Below are positions 1-5,180 of a stretch of DNA of 8,925 bases, one piece after another. Location of the stretch: assembly GCA_031278535.1 (NCBI GenBank), contig JAITKH010000308.1, positions 1 to 8,925 on the forward strand, read 5' to 3'. The stretch's first letter is position 1. Each line of letters starts with the position of its first letter. The stretch is from Planctomycetota bacterium. Lineage in GTDB: Bacteria; Planctomycetota; SZUA-567. The notes below the pieces were generated by a model, which was not told where the DNA came from, ran no database searches, and saw only the letters and a list, made by a program, of their open reading frames with translations. The translations under genes were made by a program, and so were the position numbers.

Positions 1-134
1 GCCCCCGGTTCATCCGGTTTCCGCCTACGGGGAAGTGAATTCCCCTTCGGCATCGGAGGTCAATCCCGGAACAAACGGACTTCAGAATTTGTAAGGATTG
101 AGACTGTACAGACCACTAGGCCCGCAACCAGCGT
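1..134. other. Left edge; possible 3' tail of an upstream gene
   Basis: No gene can be named here. On the + strand, one frame is open from base 2 to a TAA at 92-94 and would give a 30-residue C-terminal tail (ending GTNGLQNL). Another frame is open from base 1 to a TGA near 174. Neither tail is recognisable, and codon third-position GC does not separate them. A small inverted repeat, GGGGAA (29-34) and TTCCCC (40-45), lies inside. It has no T-run after it, so it is not called a terminator. Confidence 0.2.
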
Positions 135-359
135 TTGCCCCCGCACGTCGACGGAGGAGCCGGTTCGCTGACGGATTATGAATCCGTCGCGGAAAATACT
201 CAACATATTGATAGTAAAGATAGTTGTGATGAAATCAAAACCCCCTTGACAGGAGAATTGACAGTTTCTTCCTCCGATTGTCATTCCGACGTGAAGACGG
301 CGGAGACGGTGAACCTGGAGGCGCGGGTTGCCGCGCTGGAGGAAAGGCATGGGGCTTGA
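135..359 (+). CDS. Small hypothetical protein with leucine-heptad C-terminus
   Basis: An ORF of up to 74 residues, not recognised as a known family. The only early start is TTG at 135 with no convincing ribosome binding site, so the true start is uncertain; a GTG at 291 would leave a 22-residue peptide. The middle is acidic and Ser/Thr/Asp-rich, and its DNA (about 178-270) is clearly more AT-rich than its surroundings. The end reads NLEARVAALEERHGA, a short amphipathic heptad segment that resembles the N-terminus of the next ORF (GLEARIDKLE). The stop overlaps the next start by 11 nt, which suggests translational coupling. It may be a real small element gene, or only its last third may be coding. 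The function is unknown. Confidence 0.42.
   Translation: MPPHVDGGAGSLTDYESVAENTQHIDSKDSCDEIKTPLTGELTVSSSDCHSDVKTAETVNLEARVAALEERHGA
246..283. promoter_or_regulatory. Repeated TTGACAG with an inverted TGTCA copy
   Basis: TTGACAG occurs at 246-252 and again at 258-264, exactly 12 nt apart, and the inverse TGTCA follows at 279-283. The two direct copies would sit on roughly the same face of the helix. They resemble -35 hexamers, but no -10 sequence lies 16-18 nt downstream. A protein-binding site is therefore as likely as a promoter. The site lies inside a weakly supported ORF, in an AT-rich patch. Confidence 0.25.
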
Positions 360-555
360 AGCGAGAATCGACAAACTGGAATCGGCGGCCGGAATCGGGA
401 TAAGCCGCCCCTGGCCGGCCGAATGGAGCGGGACGCCGGAGACGGACGCGGCTTTTCGCCGGATGTTGTTCCATAGTCCGGAATCCTGTTTTCGCGAGGC
501 GCCGGAAACAATGAAAGGGGACGATGATGACGGGCAGTCTTTGCAGGCGGGTTGA
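349..555 (+). CDS. Small hypothetical element protein, coiled-coil N-terminus
   Basis: The product is 68 residues. The start at 349 is chosen because a good ribosome binding site (GGAGGAAAGG, about 340-347) sits just ahead of it. The protein opens MGLEARIDKLESAAG, a short amphipathic helix, followed by a Trp/Pro segment (PWPAEW) and an acidic tail. No known domain was recognised. Short proteins that open this way are common in phage and integrative-element operons, which fits the downstream ORF6N gene and recombinase. It overlaps the preceding ORF by 11 nt and the next one by 32 nt. It shares the helix-then-tryptophan layout with the next ORF, which suggests they are divergent paralogues. The function is unknown. 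Confidence 0.55.
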   Translation: MGLEARIDKLESAAGIGISRPWPAEWSGTPETDAAFRRMLFHSPESCFREAPETMKGDDDDGQSLQAG

Positions 556-694
556 GAAGCTGGAACAGGTGGAGGAAATCCAAAACATTATGCCGATCCG
601 CTGGCGGAAGGAGGGAGAGCCTCGGCCGACAGGACCCGGAACGGTGGTGCGCTGGATGTTCGACGGCGAAGACGATCCGGGCGCTGCCGGGTGA
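524..694 (+). CDS. Small hypothetical protein, probable paralogue of the preceding ORF
   Basis: The product is 56 residues, starting MMTGSLCRRVEKLEQ; either of two adjacent ATGs (524 or 527) could be used. AAAGGGG at 514-520 is a plausible ribosome binding site. The first 20 residues form a probable amphipathic helix (RRVEKLEQVEEIQ), like RIDKLE in the preceding ORF. A basic tryptophan segment (RWRKE) and a second VVRWMF segment follow. The gene starts inside the 3' end of the preceding ORF, in another frame, as in compact phage operons. No family was recognised. The alternative is a chance ORF, but the ribosome binding site and shared layout argue for a gene. Confidence 0.5.
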   Translation: MMTGSLCRRVEKLEQVEEIQNIMPIRWRKEGEPRPTGPGTVVRWMFDGEDDPGAAG

Positions 695-726
695 TATGGA
701 CGCATCGGCGCCGGAGGAATAACATT

Positions 727-792
727 TTGAGAGGACAGGCTTCTGCCGGCATCGGCGGCAAGCCCATTCCCCGCAAGGTCCGCAAAGGATAG
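727..792 (+). CDS. Possible leader microgene ahead of the ORF6N gene
   Basis: A 21-codon ORF opens with TTG at 727, 10 nt after a GGAGG motif (712-716). It ends at a TAG (790-792) in the same frame as the ORF6N gene, one codon before its ATG. The product is short, basic and Gly-rich (ending IPRKVRKG). It could be a leader peptide that helps ribosomes reach the next gene, or the remnant of an N-terminal extension cut by the TAG. It could also be chance. No function is proposed. Confidence 0.2.
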   Translation: MRGQASAGIGGKPIPRKVRKG

Positions 793-795
793 CGC

Positions 796-1368
796 ATGGC
801 ATCCATCAAGCGCATCGGCAACGAACTTGCCTCTCCCCTGGATTCCCGCATCTACACGGTGCGCGGCCAGCGGGTGATGCTGGACAGCGACCTGGCCGGG
901 GTGTACGGGGTGGAGACCAGGCATATCAATCAGGCCGTAGATCGGAATGAGCACAGATTCCCGCCCAGATATGCTTTCCGTCTGACCACTGATGAAGGGG
1001 AAAACTTGAAATCACAAATTGTGACTTCAAGATCGTGGGGCGGCCGGAGAAAACTCCCACAGGTCTTCACGGAACATGGCGCGGTCATGCTGGCCTCTGT
1101 CTTGAGTTCGCCAAGGGCGATTCAAGCCAGCATAGTGGTGGTCGACGCCTTTGTCCGTCTCCGCCATGTCTTGGACGCCAATCATGCCCTGGCCAAGAGA
1201 ATCGACGAACTGGCGGCCAAGGTGGACGACCACGACAAAGCCTTCGCGGTTGTCTTTGAGGAATTGAAGCGGTTGGCCGTGGACATGGCGCCCGAAAGGC
1301 CCAGGGAGCGCATCGACTTCAGGTCCAACAAGGAGCGGGGCATAACCGGCAGGGCGCGGGGAAAATAG
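796..1368 (+). CDS. ORF6N domain protein (phage-type, antirepressor-like)
   Basis: The product is 190 residues. About residues 18-105 match the ORF6N domain, a predicted DNA-binding module related to KilA-N and found in phage antirepressor-like proteins and on mobile elements. The signature is visible: YTVRGQRVMLDSDLAGVYGV, then RFPPRYAFRLT, a charged LKSQIVTSR segment, and the closing LPQVFTEHGAVMLASVL. Residues about 125-165 look like a coiled coil, and the tail is basic. The start is fixed by an in-frame TAG at 790-792, with AAAGGA (784-789) as ribosome binding site. By family it probably acts as a regulatory DNA-binding protein of the element; its target is unknown. Stand-alone ORF6N genes also occur scattered in gut bacterial chromosomes, so the domain alone does not prove a prophage. 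Its neighbours do support a mobile origin. Confidence 0.92.
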   Translation: MASIKRIGNELASPLDSRIYTVRGQRVMLDSDLAGVYGVETRHINQAVDRNEHRFPPRYAFRLTTDEGENLKSQIVTSRSWGGRRKLPQVFTEHGAVMLASVLSSPRAIQASIVVVDAFVRLRHVLDANHALAKRIDELAAKVDDHDKAFAVVFEELKRLAVDMAPERPRERIDFRSNKERGITGRARGK

Positions 1369-1397
1369 CGACGATGGCAAATTCTGGGGGATAGGTT

Positions 1398-1441
1398 CCG
1401 GCCGACGGGCCGGTCCGACAAGGCGGCCGCCTTGCACCGTT
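1398..1441 (+). terminator. Tandem GC-rich hairpins after the ORF6N gene
   Basis: The first hairpin is CCGGCC (1398-1403), a 4-nt loop and GGCCGG (1408-1413). The second is a perfect 16-nt palindrome, CAAGGCGGCCGCCTTG (1419-1434), followed by CACCGTTTT and, further on, a CCCCTTTTT run. Coming 30-66 nt after the ORF6N stop, the second looks like an intrinsic terminator, although the T-run starts 5 nt late. The pair could instead be an operator for the recombinase pair that starts at 1488. Confidence 0.45.
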
Positions 1442-1487
1442 TTCCCCTTTTTACCATGCGGGGATTACGCTTTGCAAGGGGCGGACC

Positions 1488-1631
1488 ATGGGAAAACCCG
1501 AATCGCTTCACGAAAACACCGCCGAAAACCTCAAGTTGCGGGAATGGCGGCGCAAGGCGAAGGCCGAGGGGATGCCTTTCACCCGGTGGATGCCGAAGCC
1601 GCGCCGCGATCTGGAGGAGGGGAAACAATGA
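1488..1631 (+). CDS. 47-aa basic protein coupled to the recombinase
   Basis: The start is ATG at 1488, with CAAGGGG (1475-1481) as ribosome binding site. The stop TGA (1629-1631) shares an ATGA with the recombinase start at 1628, so the two are probably translationally coupled. The product opens MGKPESLHENTAENLKLREW. A charged helix follows (WRRKAKAEGM), then FTRWMPKPRR and an acidic end. No known family was recognised. Small basic genes next to integrases are often recombination directionality factors (excisionases) or regulators, and this position suggests such a role as inference only. The product is shorter than most excisionases and no helix-turn-helix is evident. Its reading frame also encodes the recombinase ribosome binding site (GGAGGAGG, 1614-1621), so it could mainly serve to control recombinase translation. 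Confidence 0.58.
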   Translation: MGKPESLHENTAENLKLREWRRKAKAEGMPFTRWMPKPRRDLEEGKQ

Positions 1632-2443
1632 GCGTTTTCAGGCGAATCCGCAAGGGACAAAATGGCGGGAAGATTGTTGCCGGAAAATACACGATTGAAT
1701 TTAAGGACGCCGCCGGCATCGTCCGGCGCATCGGCGGATTCAGGGACAAGAAGGCGAGCGAGGAACTGGAACGCGGAATTCTCCGCCTGGTCGCCCTGCG
1801 GGCCGCCGGTTCGCCGCCCGACGCCGAGGGGGCGCGGTTCCTGGAAAGCGTTCCCGCCGCCGTACGCGATGCCCTGGCCGCATGGAGTGTTATTGACCGC
1901 GAACGGGCGGCAACTGGAAAGTCGCTGGCGGCGCATATCGCGGACTGGCGAGCCACCCTTGAATCCCGCAATCGGACGCCACAACACGTCCGGGAATCCA
2001 TTGCAAAGGTGAAAACCTTGACGGCTGCTTGCCGCTGGCGCATGGTTTCGGATGTTTGCGCGGTTGATTTCGACGCATGGCGAAATCGGAAGCGACAGGA
2101 AGGCATGTCGCTGAAAACGATGAACCACTATCTGACGGCGATGAACGGATTTTTGAATTGGTTGACCGCCGAGGGGCGGGCGCGAGGCAATCCCTTGACC
2201 CATCTTCATAAACCAAACCCGGAATCGGACAGGCGCGTCAGGCGAAAGGCATTCGCGCATGCGGAATTTTCCCGCCTGTTGACCGCGACGCTGGAGGGCG
2301 AATCGCACCACGGCCTGACCGGAGAAGGACGGTCTTTGCTCTACCGGCTGGCTGTCGAAAGCGGTTTTCGGTTTTCCGAATTACGCTCCCTTGTCAAGGC
2401 GTCATTCGATTTTGACGAAGCGACTGTCACCATTGAAGGCTAA
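1628..2443 (+). CDS. Still-open 5' part of the recombinase gene (271 aa)
   Basis: This is the portion of the broken integrase that would still be translated. A strong ribosome binding site (GGAGGAGG) precedes ATG 1628. The product holds the arm-binding-like N-terminus, the whole core-binding domain and the first helices of the catalytic domain with Arg248, but no catalytic Lys, His-x-x-Arg or Tyr. It cannot recombine DNA by itself. If stable, it could still bind its attachment site and act as a repressor-like fragment, which is speculation. The 3' remnant (an ATG at 2501, stop ending 2761) has no ribosome binding site I can see. Confidence 0.6.
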   Translation: MSVFRRIRKGQNGGKIVAGKYTIEFKDAAGIVRRIGGFRDKKASEELERGILRLVALRAAGSPPDAEGARFLESVPAAVRDALAAWSVIDRERAATGKSLAAHIADWRATLESRNRTPQHVRESIAKVKTLTAACRWRMVSDVCAVDFDAWRNRKRQEGMSLKTMNHYLTAMNGFLNWLTAEGRARGNPLTHLHKPNPESDRRVRRKAFAHAEFSRLLTATLEGESHHGLTGEGRSLLYRLAVESGFRFSELRSLVKASFDFDEATVTIEG

Positions 2444-2761
2444 CACGCCAAAAATGGCACGACCGCGACGAATCCGACAAGCCGGGAATTGGCGGGAACC
2501 ATGAAAGATTTTTTGGCCTTATCCATGCCGAACGCTCCGGCTTTCGCCGGATTGTGGCAGGATTGCGGCTCAAAGATGTTGTATGTCGATTTGGAACGCG
2601 CCGGAATGCCATCTGCCAGCGATTCCGGCGAGCGACTGGATTTTCACGCCCCGCGCCATATATGCGGGACGCGGCTGGCCGCTCTTGAAGAGGGCGGAGA
2701 GGCAAGGCAGGGCTTTTTCAGGGACGACTACAATATTTTCACGCTGCGGAACTTGGGCTAG
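1628..2761 (+). pseudogene. Tyrosine recombinase (integrase), broken by an in-frame TAA
   Basis: Read through its stop, this frame gives about 377 residues, the usual length for a phage-type integrase. Order: a basic N-terminal segment (1-60), a SAM-like core-binding domain (about 100-185, including SLKTMNHYLTAMNGFLNWL), then the catalytic domain. Box I, SGFRFSEL, holds Arg248. A TAA at 2441-2443 (codon 272) comes next. Same-frame homology then resumes: HAKNG with a candidate catalytic Lys, SRELAG, and box II DFHAPRH (His340, Arg343). In the last stretch the usual RH(S/D) reads RDD, and the nucleophilic tyrosine position holds Leu in LRNLG. The gene has thus lost its box III residue and nucleophile as well as continuity. 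The two halves are in the same frame, so one substitution explains the stop. The enzyme would have integrated or excised the element; it is now probably inactive. The end lies 32 bp from the convergent HDOD gene. Confidence 0.88.
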
Positions 2762-2793
2762 CGCTCCGCAAAAATGCAATCTGCTTCTCGGCC

Positions 2794-3663
2794 TCAACTC
2801 GTCGCCAGGGCGAAGAAATCCTCCGCCCGGTTGATTTCGGCGATGAACTTTTCGATGGCGTTCTCCAGGAATTCCTCGGAAATCTGGAAAGCGGCGGCCA
2901 CGGCCGGATTGAAGGAGGGCATGCGGTTGTCTCCGCCATTGCCGACGCCGAGGGCGCGGGCCAAGATGTCGCCGATGTGGACGAAAGCGATCAACTCACG
3001 GTTTTCGCTGTAGCGGTGGGGACTGTGATGCCCAGCCACCATACGCACCATGTCGTTTGGAAGGTGCCATTTCTCGATCAGCCAACTGCCGATCGCGGCG
3101 TGGTTGAAATTGCCCATCACCTTGGCCTCGACATCGGTCATCAGCAGTCCCTTTTCCGCGGCGTATCTGATGATGGGTCCGGAAATGGCGGGCTGGAACT
3201 GATCGAGGATAATCTTGCCGATGTCGTGCAGAAGGCCGCCGACGAATGCGTCTTCCGCCAGGTGCGCGGCCCCGTAGGTTTCGGCCGTCGCCTTGGCGGC
3301 CAGGGCGGTTCCGAGCGAATGCCGCCAGAAGTTCGTGATGTTGAGGCCCCCCGGCGTGGTTCCGCGGAAGGCGTCGAAAACCGAGGCGGTGATGATGACG
3401 GTGCGAATCTTGGTAAAGCCGAGGATGACCACGGCGTGCTGAACCGACTTGATCTGCCGGGGAAATCCGTAATAGGCGCTGTTCACCAGCCTGAGCACCT
3501 TGCCGGAAAGCGATTGATCCTGGCTGATGAGCTTGCCGATGTCGGCGGCGCTGACGTTCGGATTCCCAAGCTGTTCGATAATCTTCGCCAGCACGGACGG
3601 CAGGGTCGGCAGGTCTTCCACCGATTCGATGGCGGCTCGCAGTTTGCTGGCGTCTATGGACAT
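2794..3663 (-). CDS. HDOD domain signalling protein
   Basis: The product is 289 residues, and the HDOD domain spans most of it (about 10-235). Family signs are LPTLPSVLAKI at the start, ISQDQSLSGKVLRLVNSAYY, the FWRHSLG segment, and GLLHDIGKIIL. HDOD proteins are non-catalytic-type relatives of HD phosphohydrolases and serve as adaptors in chemotaxis, motility, stress or cyclic-di-GMP-linked signalling. This copy keeps a full set of HD-like ligand candidates: His115, His146-Asp147, Lys150, His188, His212-His213 and Asp232. It lacks the GYP motif. It is cytoplasmic, with no signal peptide or membrane segment. Its ATG lies inside the end of the upstream 143-aa gene, a 10-nt overlap in a different frame, so the two are co-translated. 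The partner and output are unknown. Confidence 0.95.
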   Translation of the reverse strand: MSIDASKLRAAIESVEDLPTLPSVLAKIIEQLGNPNVSAADIGKLISQDQSLSGKVLRLVNSAYYGFPRQIKSVQHAVVILGFTKIRTVIITASVFDAFRGTTPGGLNITNFWRHSLGTALAAKATAETYGAAHLAEDAFVGGLLHDIGKIILDQFQPAISGPIIRYAAEKGLLMTDVEAKVMGNFNHAAIGSWLIEKWHLPNDMVRMVAGHHSPHRYSENRELIAFVHIGDILARALGVGNGGDNRMPSFNPAVAAAFQISEEFLENAIEKFIAEINRAEDFFALATS

Positions 3664-4085
3664 TGGCCGGCGGGACCTTTTTTCTGGCCCTGGACCAGGG
3701 CGGAAACACCCTTCCCGCCATCGGTGAGAAGGCGGCGGATGACAATGCCGCGCAGCTTCATCATGAGGGCATCGCCGGCGACATTGATGAAGCGTTCATC
3801 AACTTCCCCGACGATTTGTTCAGCCAGCGGATTCCTTTCTGGTCCGGGATCCGGGGCCGCCTCTGGAGACGGGACGACGGTTCGGTCGTTCGGGGAGAGG
3901 GCGGCTCGGGTGTCATGACTCTCCACTTCAATGGCGGCTATGCCCCATTTCCGGATGCGGCTGGCGAATATGGGCGTCAGTCGTATGCCGGCGGGAAGCA
4001 GGGTATTCCCTCCCGGATCCAAAAGGGATTTGGCAAGCCGCATGCCGGGCCTGATTGCGTCGACGCCAATGCTTATCGTGCCCAT
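3654..4085 (-). CDS. HD-GYP-leader-like small protein, partner of the HDOD gene
   Basis: The product is 143 residues. Residues 3-55 (SIGVDAIRPGMRLAKSLLD, then LLPAGIRLTPIFASRIRKWG and IAAIEVE) resemble the short beta-rich domain (LRPGM...LL..G..LT) that often precedes HD-GYP domains in single proteins. Here it stands alone. A Pro-rich linker (about 70-86) leads to a helical C-terminal part with DERFINVAGDALMMKLRGIV. A good ribosome binding site (AGAGAGG) lies just before the ATG, and an extended -10 promoter candidate is found about 65 nt upstream. Its end overlaps the HDOD start by 10 nt. Together the pair looks like a split version of a regulator usually encoded in one piece. No catalytic residues are seen, and the molecular role is unknown. 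Confidence 0.85.
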   Translation of the reverse strand: MGTISIGVDAIRPGMRLAKSLLDPGGNTLLPAGIRLTPIFASRIRKWGIAAIEVESHDTRAALSPNDRTVVPSPEAAPDPGPERNPLAEQIVGEVDERFINVAGDALMMKLRGIVIRRLLTDGGKGVSALVQGQKKGPAGQCP

Positions 4086-4149
4086 TTCCCTCTCTTCTTC
4101 GGTTGGCGCATTTCTCTTTCCGCTCCCCAGATGGAAATCGCGCCGCCCA

Positions 4150-4178
4150 AGTATACCAGGGAAGGGGTCGCTGGGAAA
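4150..4178 (-). promoter_or_regulatory. Extended -10 promoter for the 143-aa / HDOD pair
   Basis: On the - strand TGGTATACT (4150-4158) matches an extended -10 (TGn plus TATACT, 5 of 6 to consensus). A weak -35, TTTCCC (4173-4178), lies 17 nt further upstream. Transcription would begin about 57 nt before the ATG at 4085. The site falls in the gap after the metallophosphoesterase stop, so the pair could be expressed independently of that gene. Confidence 0.42.
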
Positions 4179-4195
4179 GGGAAATTGGCCGCCGA

Positions 4196-4942
4196 TCAGT
4201 TGCCGAACCGGAGCCGTTCGGCCAGGAATTCCGGAAGTCCGGCCCGATGGATGAGATCGATGGTCAAATCGCGATCATATTCAACCCGGTGGTATTCCAC
4301 CCTTTCCCCGTCAAACATGACCCACGATGATCGCCAATCGCCGTCCCGGGGCTGGCCAACCGATCCAATCGAGACATAGGCCTTCTCCTCCCCGATCCGA
4401 AACTCCGTCTTGGAAATCGGGCCCGTGTCGTGGGGGAAGATATAGCCCACCTCCGTGCCGAGAAAGGCGCGGTGGTTGTGCCCGACAAAACAGATGTTGA
4501 AGTCGGTGAAGTCGTTTTGCAGCGTCCGCACCAGGTAGAAGAACGCCCATGGAGTGTCCGCCTCGCGGACATAGTCGAGGAGCGGATTCCGGATGCTGCC
4601 ATGCACGAAACGGACATTGCCGCTCCGTAAATCGCATTCGAGCGAGCTCAAGTAGTCGAGCGTATCCTTGTCGCGCAGCGCCCGCGCCGTCCAGTCGATG
4701 GCAATCTGGGCCAGGGGCGTGAATTGTTCCGCCCCATAGAGAACTGCGTGCTCGTGGTTGCCCATGAGCACGATCGAACAGGTCTGGCGGACGACGGACA
4801 GGCACTCGGCCGGTTGAGGGCCGTATCCGATCGTGTCTCCGAGGCAGACAATGGTGTCGGGCTCAAACCTGGAGATGTCGGCCAGCACCGCCTCCAGGGC
4901 GGCGAGATTGCCATGGACGTCGGAAATAAGGGCGGTTTTCAT
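4196..4942 (-). CDS. Calcineurin-like metallophosphoesterase
   Basis: The product is 248 residues. All usual metal-binding motifs of the family are present: SDVHGN (Asp8, His10), LGD (Asp36), GNHE (Asn62, His63), VHGS (His114) and GHNH (His155, His157). These hold a dinuclear metal centre for phosphoester hydrolysis. The natural substrate cannot be read from sequence; relatives include phosphodiesterases and protein or nucleotide phosphatases. It is cytoplasmic, with no signal peptide. The ATG at 4940-4942 is chosen because the family motif starts right after it (MKTALISDVHGN), although the ribosome binding site is weak. The frame stays open upstream, but that part has no family similarity. 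It diverges from the RluA-family gene across 238 bp and lies upstream of the 143-aa / HDOD pair on the same strand. Confidence 0.95.
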   Translation of the reverse strand: MKTALISDVHGNLAALEAVLADISRFEPDTIVCLGDTIGYGPQPAECLSVVRQTCSIVLMGNHEHAVLYGAEQFTPLAQIAIDWTARALRDKDTLDYLSSLECDLRSGNVRFVHGSIRNPLLDYVREADTPWAFFYLVRTLQNDFTDFNICFVGHNHRAFLGTEVGYIFPHDTGPISKTEFRIGEEKAYVSIGSVGQPRDGDWRSSWVMFDGERVEYHRVEYDRDLTIDLIHRAGLPEFLAERLRFGN

Positions 4943-5018
4943 ATCGTTTTGTCTTTGGACGCGGACGGGGGAGGCCCTTCCAGGCCGAATCCACCGCATC
5001 CCGGCATTTCGTTTCACG

Positions 5019-5048
5019 TTATACAAAATGGAACACCGCTGCCCACAA
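5019..5048 (-). promoter_or_regulatory. Weak promoter candidate for the metallophosphoesterase
   Basis: On the - strand TATAAC (5019-5024) matches the -10 consensus at 5 of 6. An 18-nt spacer separates it from TTGTGG (5043-5048), a poor -35. The leader would be about 70 nt. The call rests mainly on the -10. Confidence 0.28.
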
Positions 5049-5087
5049 GAGCGAAACGTCGGAAAGCGGTGGATCCGACAGCGAGGG

Positions 5088-5117
5088 TTCGCAATTTTCG
5101 CCGGAAATAAGTATAAT
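5088..5117 (+). promoter_or_regulatory. Promoter for the RluA-family gene
   Basis: TATAAT (5112-5117) is a perfect -10. TTCGCA (5088-5093) is a 4-of-6 -35 at an 18-nt spacing. The transcript would start near 5124, about 57 nt before the ATG at 5181. The AT-rich patch stands out in an otherwise GC-rich intergenic stretch. Confidence 0.5.
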
Positions 5118-5180
5118 GAAAACCTGGGACAGGAGGAAGAGAATTCGTCTGTTGCGGCGACGTTTCGGAAAGGAAGGGAT

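Noticed and set aside
208..236. Promoter from TTGATA at 208-213
   Set aside because: No acceptable -10 hexamer lies 16-18 nt downstream.
178..249. Short hydrophobic ORF starting ATG at 178 (23 residues)
   Set aside because: It has no ribosome binding site, is overlapped by another candidate frame, and owes its hydrophobic content to the AT-rich island.
696..722. Eight-codon ORF after the third small gene
   Set aside because: Too short to support, with no coding features.
235..954. Long - strand ORF of 239 codons across the small-gene cluster
   Set aside because: Low-complexity Pro/Arg/Ser-rich translation with no family resemblance, typical of the reverse frame of GC-rich coding DNA.
2441..2443. 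Recoding (readthrough) of the integrase TAA
   Set aside because: No stem-loop or other recoding signal is evident, and the downstream part has also lost its nucleophile, so simple decay is the better explanation.
2762..2793. Attachment site at the right end of the element
   Set aside because: No tRNA end is recognisable in this short gap, and the left end of the element lies outside the window, so no direct repeat can be matched.
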